DNA of 6,229 nt. It comes from JBHIBR01 sp046759145 [NCBI: Nitrospinota bacterium] (GTDB lineage Bacteria; UBA8248). How positions within the stretch are numbered: position 1 is the stretch's first letter; the number at the start of each line of letters is the position of its first letter. The translations under genes and the position numbers were made by a program. This document shows positions 1-5,849 of the stretch, one piece after another. Location: assembly GCA_046759145.1 (NCBI GenBank), contig JBHIBR010000119.1, positions 1 through 6,229 of the forward strand. The letters are read 5' to 3'. Below the pieces are notes generated by a model. The model had not been told where the DNA came from, ran no database searches, and saw only the letters and a program-made list of their open reading frames with translations.

Positions 1-903
1 CCCCGCCTCCGCCTCGGAGCGGCGCTTCCAGGCGAGGCCCCGCTCCCGCGCGAGGGCCTCCACCTCACCAAGACGCTCCAGGTGACGCGGAGCCAGGAGG
101 AGGCCCAGATGGGGAAACCGGCGGGAGAGGCGCACGAAGCAATCCAGGATTATTTCCTCCTCGCCCCGGTGGGTGCTGCCGGCCACGATCACCGGGTCGC
201 GCCCGTCCAGGCCGAAACGCGCCCTCGCCCCCTCCCGGTCGGGAGGCCAACGGGAGGGAGCCCCGTCGAATTTCAGGTTCCCCGTGACATGGACCCTCGG
301 GGGCGACGCCCCGAGGGCGAGGTAGCGCGAAGCGTCCTCCTCGCTCTGGACGCCCAGGGCGCTCACGCACCCCAGCACCTGCCGCAGCAAGGGAGCCAGG
401 GCCCGGTAGCCCCGGAAGGAACGGGCCGAGAGGCGGCCGTTGACCACAAGGACGGGCACCCCCCGCCGATGGAGCGCGCGGAAGAGGTTGGGCCAGAGCT
501 CCGTCTCGAGGCCGACGAAGAGGGAGGGCCTCAGGCGCACGACAGAGCGGCGGACCGCCCACGGATAGTCCAGGGGAAGGTAGATCAGGGCCTCGAGACC
601 GGGCACCCGCTCCCTCCCGAGCCGCCTCCCCGTCTCGGTCACCGTGGAGAGGACGAACCGGACTTCGGGCCTCCGCTCCCGGAGGCGCTCGAGGAGGGGC
701 CGCGCGGCCAGCACCTCTCCGACCGAAACCGCGTGGACCCATACGCGAGGATTTTGGCCGGATGCGGGCGGGAGGTCGGGGACGGAGCCGAAGCGCTCGG
801 CAAGCCCTTCCCAGGATCTGCCCCGCTTCCAGAGGCGCCAGCCGTAGTAGGGCAGGACCACCGGGCTCGCGAGGAAGAGAGCGAGGTTGTAGAGGGGGTA
901 CAT
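1..903 (-). CDS. waaA: WaaA (KdtA), Kdo transferase (N-terminal 301 residues; 3' end outside window)
   Basis: WaaA transfers one or more Kdo residues from CMP-Kdo to the lipid A precursor at the inner face of the cytoplasmic membrane (GT30, GT-B fold). The frame is open from the ATG at 901-903 to the window edge. It begins with a hydrophobic anchor (MYPLYNLALFLASPVVLPYY), then WRLWKRGRSWEGLAERFG. HAVSVGEVLAARPLL carries Glu63, likely the catalytic base, and VLSTVTETGRR follows. LETELWPNLFRAL (132-144) is the second acidic motif, then NGRLSARSFRGY, VQSEEDASRYLALGA and VTGNLKFDG. The fragment ends with AGSTHRGEEEIIL and LLAPRHLERL in the CMP-Kdo-binding half. The family is about 420-430 residues, so roughly the last 120 are missing. 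There is no clear ribosome-binding site; the ATG shares its A with the preceding TGA (TGATG), implying reinitiation. Whether it is mono- or bifunctional cannot be read from sequence. Confidence 0.96.
   Translation of the reverse strand, partial: MYPLYNLALFLASPVVLPYYGWRLWKRGRSWEGLAERFGSVPDLPPASGQNPRVWVHAVSVGEVLAARPLLERLRERRPEVRFVLSTVTETGRRLGRERVPGLEALIYLPLDYPWAVRRSVVRLRPSLFVGLETELWPNLFRALHRRGVPVLVVNGRLSARSFRGYRALAPLLRQVLGCVSALGVQSEEDASRYLALGASPPRVHVTGNLKFDGAPSRWPPDREGARARFGLDGRDPVIVAGSTHRGEEEIILDCFVRLSRRFPHLGLLLAPRHLERLGEVEALARERGLAWKRRSEAEAG
294..317. repeat. Perfect 9-bp inverted repeat with 6-base loop inside waaA
   Basis: The arm CCCTCGGGG (294-302) and its reverse complement CCCCGAGGG (309-317) flank the loop GCGACG. 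The hairpin lies in the middle of waaA with no following T-tract. A nine-base arm is about what chance gives in a GC-rich window of this size. Confidence 0.35.
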
Positions 904-1634
904 CAGGGCCGCGCCCGGGGTCCCCAACGCGCCGCCTCGGCCGCCTCCTCCCCGAGGGCGCACAGGCGCCCCTCCAGCAAAGAGCGGTGTTCCTCCAGTT
1001 GGTCCGGCCCGAGCTCCCGGGGGACCCACTGCGGCTCACCACAGGCCACCACGGTCCGGCTGAAGGGGTGGGGGACCTCAAAGCGGTCCCAGCTCGAGAA
1101 GACAAACCTCCCCTTTGCGCACACCGCCACCGGCAAAATGGGTGCCCCCGAGAGGGAGGCCAGCAGGATGACCCCGGGCTGGACGCAGTGACGGGGCCCC
1201 TTGGGGCCGTCGGGGGTGACCCCGGCGCACGAGCCTTCCGCCAGGAGGCGCGCCATCGCCCGCAGGGCGGTGGCTCCGCCCTTGTCCCGCCCGCCGGGAA
1301 TCATCGCCGAGCCCCGGACAAAGAGGACGTGCGGGCAAAGACGCTTCAGGGTCTGGACCAGGAGCTCTCCGTCCCGGCTGCGGCTCAACAGGATGTGCAT
1401 CCGCCGGGCCGCACAGAGATAGGGGAGGGCAAAGAAGTGGTTGTGCCAGAAGGCGTAGATGAGGGATTCTCCGCGCCGCAGGATCTCTTCCTCTCGCTCG
1501 CGGTGGAGGAACCTGAAGCGCAAGGTCCGCGACCAGAGGCGCAGCAGGAAAGCGAGAGAGGCACCGGCCGCCCCCAGCTTCCAACCCGGGGCGACCGCCT
1601 CCCCCCTCTCGGTGAAAGCGGGAGCCGAGCTCAC
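903..1634 (-). CDS. DUF374-family acyltransferase, LpxJ-like (probable lipid A secondary acyltransferase)
   Basis: This 243-residue protein belongs to the lysophospholipid acyltransferase-like DUF374 family. Helicobacter LpxJ, the founding lipid A enzyme of the family, adds a secondary acyl chain at the 3'-linked primary chain and can act before Kdo addition. Visible features are a short hydrophobic N-terminal segment (about residues 20-36), then FWHNHFFALPY (62-72) with the putative catalytic His64. SRSRDGELL (84-92) has Asp88, VRGSA and GG follow (106-115), and TPDGPKGPR (140-148) and SGAPILPV (162-169) are the substrate and anion-binding blocks. Length fits the family (about 210-250). The GTG start overlaps the lpxB stop as GTGA and has a strong GGAGG seven bases before it. 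A location between lpxB and waaA points to lipid A rather than phospholipid acylation. No LpxL/LpxM-type acyltransferase is in the window. Function is inferred from family and context. Confidence 0.88.
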   Translation of the reverse strand: MSSAPAFTERGEAVAPGWKLGAAGASLAFLLRLWSRTLRFRFLHREREEEILRRGESLIYAFWHNHFFALPYLCAARRMHILLSRSRDGELLVQTLKRLCPHVLFVRGSAMIPGGRDKGGATALRAMARLLAEGSCAGVTPDGPKGPRHCVQPGVILLASLSGAPILPVAVCAKGRFVFSSWDRFEVPHPFSRTVVACGEPQWVPRELGPDQLEEHRSLLEGRLCALGEEAAEAARWGPRARP

Positions 1635-2779
1635 AGCCTTCCCTCCTCAACCACCTCCAGCACCCGGTCCGCGGCCCTCCCGAAGGGGTCCCCCGTCCCC
1701 AACAGCGGCCCGACAGCGGAGAGCTCCTCCCGCATCCGCGCCGCCCTCTCCCCGTTCGTGAGGAGAGAAAGCGCTTCCTCGGCGACCCTCTCGGGACGAG
1801 CCTCCCCCTCGATGAGCTCGGGGACGACCCCCTTGCCGCAGAGGAGGTTGGCCAGGCTTATGTGGTTTACCCGGGCGAGGAAGTGGCGGCCGATGAAGTG
1901 AGTCACGGCTCCCACCTTGTAGGCCACCACCATGGGAGTCCCCAGGAGGGCGGCCTCAAGGGTGGCCGTGCCGGAGCTCACCAGGGCAACGTCCGAAGCC
2001 CTCAGGGCCTCCGGCGCCCCTCCCTCGGTCACCCGAAGCCAGGGCATTGAATCACCCAGCGCCGAGCGAACCCGCGCCGCACCGAGGGAGGGAGCGGCCG
2101 GGAGGAGGAACCTGGTCTCCGGCATCTCTTCCCGGATGCGGGATGCCGCCCCGACGAGGACGGGCAGGAGGTCGCGCAGCTCCCTGGGGCGACTTCCCGG
2201 CAGGAGAGAAACCACCGTGCCCCCCTCCGGCAGGCCCAGGGTCCGCCTCGCCTCTTCCCGCGCGGGGGCTGAACGGAGGCTAAAGGCTACGGGGTTTCCG
2301 ACGTACTCCGCGTCCACCCCCTCCCCCCGCAGGAGGGGCTCCTCGAAGGGGAAGATGGTCAGCACCTTCCGCGTGCACCGGGCCAGGGTCTTCGCCCGCC
2401 CCGGCCACCAGGCCCACACCTGCGGAGGGATGAAGTACACCACCCGCACCCCCCGGCGGGAGGCCGTCCGGGCGAGCAGGAGGTGGAAGCCCGGATAGTC
2501 CACCAGGACCAGCACCCGGGGAGGTTCTCGCTCCAGCGAGGCCCGCACCCGGCGATAGATGCGAAACAACCGGGGCAGGACAGCCCCAACGCCCGCGAAA
2601 CCGACGACGCTCAGCTCCGCCACGTCGAACCAGGTGCGCACGCCCGCGGCCCGCATCCGGGCTCCGCCCACGCCCCCGATGCGCAGGCCGGCCCTCCTCT
2701 GGAGGAGCGCCTCGGCGAGCCGGCCGCCGTGGAGGTCGCCCGACGCCTCCCCCGCCATCAGCCAGAGGTCCCAGCTCAT
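1631..2779 (-). CDS. lpxB: LpxB, lipid A disaccharide synthase
   Basis: LpxB is a peripheral-membrane GT-B glycosyltransferase (family GT19). It joins lipid X to UDP-2,3-diacylglucosamine to form the beta-1,6 disaccharide monophosphate. The protein has 382 residues, the same length as E. coli LpxB. Motifs in order are MAGEASGDLHG (8-18), LVLVDYPGFHLLLA (91-104, with Asp94 as the likely equivalent of catalytic Asp98) and YFIPPQVWAWW (115-125). LLPGSRPREL (192-201, UDP-binding Arg) and SSGTATLEAALLG (268-280) follow. The tail includes SLANLLCGKGVVPELIE, typical of the family. The ATG at 2777-2779 begins right before the conserved N-terminus and overlaps the lpxI stop as ATGA. An upstream in-frame start would add nine residues that lie wholly within lpxI and is not preferred. 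A GGAAGAAGG tract nine bases upstream can serve as ribosome-binding site. Where many LpxB have GHPLxD, this one has GNPVAF. Confidence 0.97.
   Translation of the reverse strand: MSWDLWLMAGEASGDLHGGRLAEALLQRRAGLRIGGVGGARMRAAGVRTWFDVAELSVVGFAGVGAVLPRLFRIYRRVRASLEREPPRVLVLVDYPGFHLLLARTASRRGVRVVYFIPPQVWAWWPGRAKTLARCTRKVLTIFPFEEPLLRGEGVDAEYVGNPVAFSLRSAPAREEARRTLGLPEGGTVVSLLPGSRPRELRDLLPVLVGAASRIREEMPETRFLLPAAPSLGAARVRSALGDSMPWLRVTEGGAPEALRASDVALVSSGTATLEAALLGTPMVVAYKVGAVTHFIGRHFLARVNHISLANLLCGKGVVPELIEGEARPERVAEEALSLLTNGERAARMREELSAVGPLLGTGDPFGRAADRVLEVVEEGRL
1641..1648 (-). promoter_or_regulatory. Shine-Dalgarno site (GAGGAGGG) for the DUF374 acyltransferase
   Basis: On the minus strand GAGGAGGG lies within the last codons of lpxB. 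Its GGAGG core (1642-1646) is seven bases before the GTG at 1632-1634, which fixes that GTG as the start and gives the four-base GTGA overlap. Spacing is identical to that of the site before the GnnA-like gene. Confidence 0.78.
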
Positions 2780-3606
2780 GGCGCGGAGCCTTCTTCCGCT
2801 CCCCATCCCACCACGACGAGGCCGACCGCCTTAGCCCGGGCCAGCGCGCGCTCCCGCTCCAGGAGGAGCGTCTTCCCCGCCTCCAGCGCCAGGACGGCCG
2901 CCTTCCCCTGGAGGAGGACCTCCACCGTGTTTGGCCCCACCACGGGGACATCGAACCGGGCGTCCTGGCGGGGGCGGCTCACCTTCACCACCACCGCCCC
3001 CGGGCCCCCGAGCTCGCAGCCTCGGCGGATGGCGGCGTCGGTCCCCTCGATGGCCTCAACTGCGAGGACAGCCCCTTCCTTCACCACCACCGTCTGGCCC
3101 ACGTCGGCGTCGGCGAGCTGGCGGGCGACGCGGTAGCCGTAGGCGCAGTCCAGGCGCAGCCGCCCGCGCGGCGCGCGTCGCGTCAGCGGGCCCGAGGGGA
3201 CGCAGAGGTGGGAGAGGAAATCCGTCTGCTTCACCACCCGAAGCCCTTCCCTCTCCAGGGTCTCCGCACAGGCCCTCATGAGAGTCTCGTCGCTGCGGTC
3301 GGCGAGGCGCCGCAACGCCTTGAGCGCCAGGAGGTCGAACTTGAGACCACGGAAGAGGAGCTTCTTGTCGAAACGGCCCGCGAACCCCACCTCTTCCACT
3401 CCCTCCTCCCGGAAGAAGCGGAGCAGGCGCCGCGGCTGCCCCAGGGGGAGACGGGCGATGCGGGGGCAGAGGGGCCGGAGCTCCTCCTCGGCCTCGGGGG
3501 AGAAGACCACCGCGCTCACCCGGTAGCCGCGCTCTTGGGCCGCCGCCAGGAAGTCGCGCGGAACGCGCCCCTCCCCGGCGATGAGGCCGAGCGCCCTGCC
3601 TTCCAA
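2776..3606 (-). CDS. lpxI: LpxI, UDP-2,3-diacylglucosamine diphosphatase (DUF1009 family)
   Basis: LpxI hydrolyses UDP-2,3-diacylglucosamine to lipid X and UMP. It does the job of LpxH in many alpha- and deltaproteobacteria and is unrelated to it. The N-terminal domain begins with GLIAGEGRVPRDF (residues 7-19) and contains VGFAGRFDKKLLF (73-85). The C-terminal catalytic domain has GQTVVVKEGAVLAVEA and EGTDAAIRR (187-195), where Asp190 is equivalent to the catalytic Asp225 of Caulobacter LpxI. Next come KVSRPRQDARFDVPVVG (208-224) and a C-terminal LGLVVVGW-type strand. A TTG at 3604-3606 is the only conventional start just ahead of the conserved N-terminus. It gives 276 residues, close to the family norm, with GA-rich ribosome-binding sequence upstream. 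The frame stays open far upstream, but that part overlaps the dehydrogenase gene and is low-complexity. The gap to the preceding stop is 17 bases, and the gene ends in an ATGA overlap with lpxB. Confidence 0.93.
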   Translation of the reverse strand: MEGRALGLIAGEGRVPRDFLAAAQERGYRVSAVVFSPEAEEELRPLCPRIARLPLGQPRRLLRFFREEGVEEVGFAGRFDKKLLFRGLKFDLLALKALRRLADRSDETLMRACAETLEREGLRVVKQTDFLSHLCVPSGPLTRRAPRGRLRLDCAYGYRVARQLADADVGQTVVVKEGAVLAVEAIEGTDAAIRRGCELGGPGAVVVKVSRPRQDARFDVPVVGPNTVEVLLQGKAAVLALEAGKTLLLERERALARAKAVGLVVVGWGAEEGSAP

Positions 3607-3608
3607 AG

Positions 3609-3624
3609 CCCCCTCGCCCCCCTT
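3609..3624 (-). promoter_or_regulatory. GA-rich ribosome-binding region before the lpxI TTG start
   Basis: The minus strand between the dehydrogenase stop and the lpxI TTG reads AAGGGGGGCGAGGGGG. It offers an AAGGGG about ten bases and a GAGGGG three bases upstream of TTG. No ATG or GTG exists in frame near the conserved N-terminus, so this purine tract supports the TTG start. Confidence 0.5.
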
Positions 3625-4622
3625 CAGGCCGAGGCGGGGGCCCCCGCCGGGATCAGTCGCAGGATGTCCTGGGCGAGGACCAGGCTGCGCAGCTCCTTCT
3701 CGACGTCCACCGGACGTCGGCCGTTGCGGGCCTCGTGGATGAGGTGTTTGAGTTCCAGCTTGAGGGGGTTTTCCCTGTGAACGAAGACGCGTTCGATGAG
3801 GGATTCCTGCCGGTACTTGAGTTCCTCGCGGGTGAGGGTGTGCTCCGAACTCGCCCGCCGGTGGATGCGGATGTCCTGGCTGGTGTAGTCGAGGAAAATG
3901 TAAGCGCCCCGCTGGGTGATGGCCAGGGTGCGGATCTTCTCCTGGGTAGCCCGGCTGGCCGTCACGGTGGCGACGCATCCCCCCGCGAAGCGCAGGAAGG
4001 CAGTGGCCACATCCTCCCGCTCGCCGAAGATGCTGCTGCCAGCGCCCCGGACCTCCACCACCTCCTCCTCCACCAGGTTCAGGAGGATGTCCAGGTCGTG
4101 GATCATCAGGTCCAGCACTACACCATCGTCCTGCACGCGGGGGACGAAGGGGCCCAGCCGGCGGCACTCGATGAGGATGGGGTCTTGGACTATTTTCTTC
4201 AGCTCCTGCACCGCCCCGTTGAAGCGCTCCACGTGCCCGACGTGGAGCGCCACGCCCCGCTCCCCCGCCAGCCGGAACAGCTCACGCGCCTCCTCCAGGT
4301 CTTGGCAGATGGGTTTCTCCACCAGGACGTGGACGCCGGCCTCCAGGAACTCGCGCGCGATGGGCACGTGCCGGGAGGTGGGCACGGCCACGCTCACCAC
4401 GTCCACCCGGCCCAGGAGGTCCCGGTAGTCGGTGAAGGCGCGGGTGCCGTAGCGATCGGCCATCTCCCGGGCCAGATCCCGCCGGATGTCCGCCACGCCT
4501 GCGAGCTCCACGTCGAAGAGCTCCGCGTAGGCGGCCACGTGGTAGCGGCCCATGTGGCCCACGCCCACTACCCCAGCCCGGATGGGCTCGCTCTCCTGCC
4601 TCCTGCGCTCCCGGGGACTCAC
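3624..4622 (-). CDS. Gfo/Idh/MocA-family NAD(P)-dependent sugar dehydrogenase, GnnA-like (probable UDP-GlcNAc 3-dehydrogenase)
   Basis: This 332-residue protein has an N-terminal Rossmann domain with the dinucleotide-binding motif GVVGVGHMGRYH (residues 17-28). The family signature VEKPI (101-105, catalytic Lys103) follows, then GHVERFN (129-135) and the substrate-site segment DLMIHDLDILLNL (171-183, His175). The C-terminal half is the alpha/beta domain of the family. GnnA of Acidithiobacillus ferrooxidans, from this family, oxidises the 3-OH of UDP-GlcNAc, and GnnB then aminates it, so that lipid A carries four amide-linked chains. The position directly after lpxA makes that role the best guess. 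Related UDP-sugar 3-dehydrogenases such as WlbA/WbpB are the alternative, and no GnnB-type aminotransferase is in the window. The GTG start overlaps the lpxA stop as GTGA and has a strong GGAGG seven bases upstream. Family assignment is firm; the exact substrate is inferred. Confidence 0.9.
   Translation of the reverse strand: MSPRERRRQESEPIRAGVVGVGHMGRYHVAAYAELFDVELAGVADIRRDLAREMADRYGTRAFTDYRDLLGRVDVVSVAVPTSRHVPIAREFLEAGVHVLVEKPICQDLEEARELFRLAGERGVALHVGHVERFNGAVQELKKIVQDPILIECRRLGPFVPRVQDDGVVLDLMIHDLDILLNLVEEEVVEVRGAGSSIFGEREDVATAFLRFAGGCVATVTASRATQEKIRTLAITQRGAYIFLDYTSQDIRIHRRASSEHTLTREELKYRQESLIERVFVHRENPLKLELKHLIHEARNGRRPVDVEKELRSLVLAQDILRLIPAGAPASA
4224..4250. repeat. Perfect 10-bp inverted repeat with 7-base loop inside the GnnA-like gene
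   Basis: The arm GCGCTCCACG (4224-4233) and its exact reverse complement CGTGGAGCGC (4241-4250) flank the loop TGCCCGA. The hairpin falls on the codons for ALHVGHVER, part of a conserved protein motif, so codon choice in GC-rich DNA may explain it. There is no T-tract, so it is not an intrinsic terminator. Confidence 0.5.
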
Positions 4623-5404
4623 TCGCCTTCCTCCCGGTATATCCCGCGCTCGGACGATTCGAGGAATTCTACCACAGCCCGGACCTCCTCCCCCTGGGGA
4701 AGTTCATCACAGATGCGCCGGCAGGCCTCGGCCGCCCCCAGCCCGGAGCGGAAGATGATGCGGTAGGCGGCCTTCAGGTGGGCGCGGACCTCAGCGGAGG
4801 CGCCGCGCCGGCGCAACCCCTCCACGTTGAGCCCGCGGACGCGGGGGGGAAAGCCGTCCAGGATGACGAAGGGGAGCACGTCCTTGCGGATCCCGTGGGG
4901 GCCCAAGACCATCGCCCCCTCTCCGATGCGGACGAACTGGTGCACGCCGACGAAGTTGCTGAGGAAAACGCCCCGCCCCACCTGCACGTGGCCCGAGAGA
5001 GAGATGAGGTTGGTCAGGGTCGCCCCGTCGCCCACCTCGCAGTCGTGGGCCACGTGGGAGAAGGCCATGAGGAAAACCCCCCGCCCCACCCGCGTCGTCC
5101 CCTCGGGGCGGCTCGAGCGGTGGATGGTGACCCCCTCGCGGATGCGGCACTCCTCGCCGATGCGGACGTAGGAGCGGGCACCCCGGTATCTCAGGTCCTG
5201 GGGTTCGCCGCCGATCAGGGCGCCGGGCCAGATGCGCGTCCGGGAGCCCACCTCCGTCCAGCCCTCGAGCAGAGCGTGGGCGCCCACCCAGCACCCCTGG
5301 CCCAACCGGACGCCCGGGCCGATGATGGCGTAGGGGCCTATCTCCACATCTTCGGCCAGTTCCGCCGCCGGGTCCACCAGCGCAGTGGGATGGATCCTCC
5401 GCAT
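4619..5404 (-). CDS. lpxA: LpxA, UDP-N-acetylglucosamine O-acyltransferase
   Basis: LpxA catalyses the first step of lipid A synthesis, moving a 3-hydroxyacyl chain from ACP to the 3-position of UDP-GlcNAc (or to the 3-amino group of the GlcNAc3N analogue in some bacteria). The 261-residue length is almost identical to E. coli (262). The N-terminus MRRIHPTALVDP fixes the ATG start; the frame is open a further 63 bases upstream, but that stretch lies within fabZ and does not look like LpxA. After hexapeptide repeats come EPQDLRY (67-73), TIHRSS, and SHVAHDC with His117 and catalytic His120. SGHV (His139), GVHQF (His155) and NVEGLRRRG follow. These histidines sit at a constant offset of five from E. 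coli His122, 125, 144 and 160. Gly168 aligns with the E. coli acyl-ruler Gly173. The C-terminal helical domain is complete. The start lies four bases after the fabZ stop, with only a poorly spaced GAGG, so reinitiation coupling is likely. Confidence 0.97.
   Translation of the reverse strand: MRRIHPTALVDPAAELAEDVEIGPYAIIGPGVRLGQGCWVGAHALLEGWTEVGSRTRIWPGALIGGEPQDLRYRGARSYVRIGEECRIREGVTIHRSSRPEGTTRVGRGVFLMAFSHVAHDCEVGDGATLTNLISLSGHVQVGRGVFLSNFVGVHQFVRIGEGAMVLGPHGIRKDVLPFVILDGFPPRVRGLNVEGLRRRGASAEVRAHLKAAYRIIFRSGLGAAEACRRICDELPQGEEVRAVVEFLESSERGIYREEGE
4630..4635 (-). promoter_or_regulatory. Shine-Dalgarno site (GGGAGG) for the GnnA-like gene
   Basis: On the minus strand GGGAGG, followed by AAGG, lies inside the last codons of lpxA. 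The GGAGG core is seven bases before the GTG at 4620-4622. It decides the start in favour of this GTG, which overlaps the lpxA stop by four bases. Confidence 0.75.
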
Positions 5405-5408
5405 GGCC

Positions 5409-5849
5409 TCAGTCCGGGCCGTCGACCACCATGGCCTGGAGTTGCGCCTCGGCGGCGAGCTCCCCATCCACCAGGGCCCGGCCCGTCATTCGCCAGTGGC
5501 TTCCCCGCCGGCGGAGCACCTCCACCTCCAGCCGGAGCTGGTCGCCCGGCACCACCTGTCGACGAAAACGGGCCCGGTCGATCCCCGTGAAGAAGAGGAG
5601 CGGCTCGCTCAGCTCCATGCTGCGGATGACCAGCACCCCTCCCACCTGGGCCATGGCCTCGATGATGAGCACCCCGGGCATGACGAGCGGATGGGGGGCC
5701 GGGAAGTGACCCTGGAAGAAGGGCTCGTCGATGGTGACGTTCTTCAGGCCCACCGCCCTGCGCCCGCTCTCGAGTTCCAGGATGCGGTCCACCAGGAGGA
5801 AAGGGAAGCGATGGGGGAGTATCTCCCGGATGGCCCGGCTATCGAGCAC
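5409..5849 (-). CDS. fabZ: FabZ, (3R)-hydroxyacyl-ACP dehydratase
   Basis: This 146-residue hot-dog-fold protein dehydrates (3R)-hydroxyacyl-ACP to trans-2-enoyl-ACP in type II fatty acid synthesis. It draws on the same hydroxyacyl-ACP pool that LpxA and LpxD use. Near the N-terminus is LPHRFPFLLVDRI (residues 11-23). The active-site segment follows as FFQGHFP (44-50) and MPGVLIIEAMAQ (57-68), with catalytic His48 and Glu64. The length matches the family (about 145-150). The loop between His and Glu reads APHPLVMPG, two residues longer than the usual pattern; the DNA there is in frame and unambiguous. The GTG start is chosen because it lies just upstream of the conserved N-terminus and gives the normal length. 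It overlaps the end of lpxD by 11 bases and is preceded by a G-rich stretch ending in GGGGAAG. The fabZ position between lpxD and lpxA is the classic arrangement. Confidence 0.96.
   Translation of the reverse strand: MLDSRAIREILPHRFPFLLVDRILELESGRRAVGLKNVTIDEPFFQGHFPAPHPLVMPGVLIIEAMAQVGGVLVIRSMELSEPLLFFTGIDRARFRRQVVPGDQLRLEVEVLRRRGSHWRMTGRALVDGELAAEAQLQAMVVDGPD

Noticed and set aside
294-317. Hairpin in waaA as a terminator or attenuator
   Set aside because: It is in the middle of the coding frame, has no T-tract, and a 9-bp stem is expected by chance at this GC content.
65-1105. Long minus-strand ORF (346 codons) in another frame over waaA and the acyltransferase
   Set aside because: It is Arg/Pro/Gly-rich low-complexity translation; the frame offset from it gives a clear WaaA.
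82-1901. Two long overlapping plus-strand ORFs (369 and 379 codons)
   Set aside because: Both are antisense shadows of waaA, the acyltransferase and lpxB; their composition is low-complexity and they show no family motifs.
2780-2806. Upstream extension of lpxB by nine codons
   Set aside because: It overlaps the end of lpxI; the ATG in the ATGA overlap gives a 382-residue protein that starts at the conserved motif.
3607-4167. N-terminal extension of the lpxI frame by up to 187 codons, as a possible fusion
   Set aside because: The extension overlaps the dehydrogenase gene out of frame and is Pro/Gly/His-rich; LpxI begins normally at the TTG at 3606.
5405-5467. Upstream extension of lpxA by 21 codons
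   Set aside because: It lies within fabZ, is unlike LpxA, and the ATG at 5404 gives the standard N-terminus and length.
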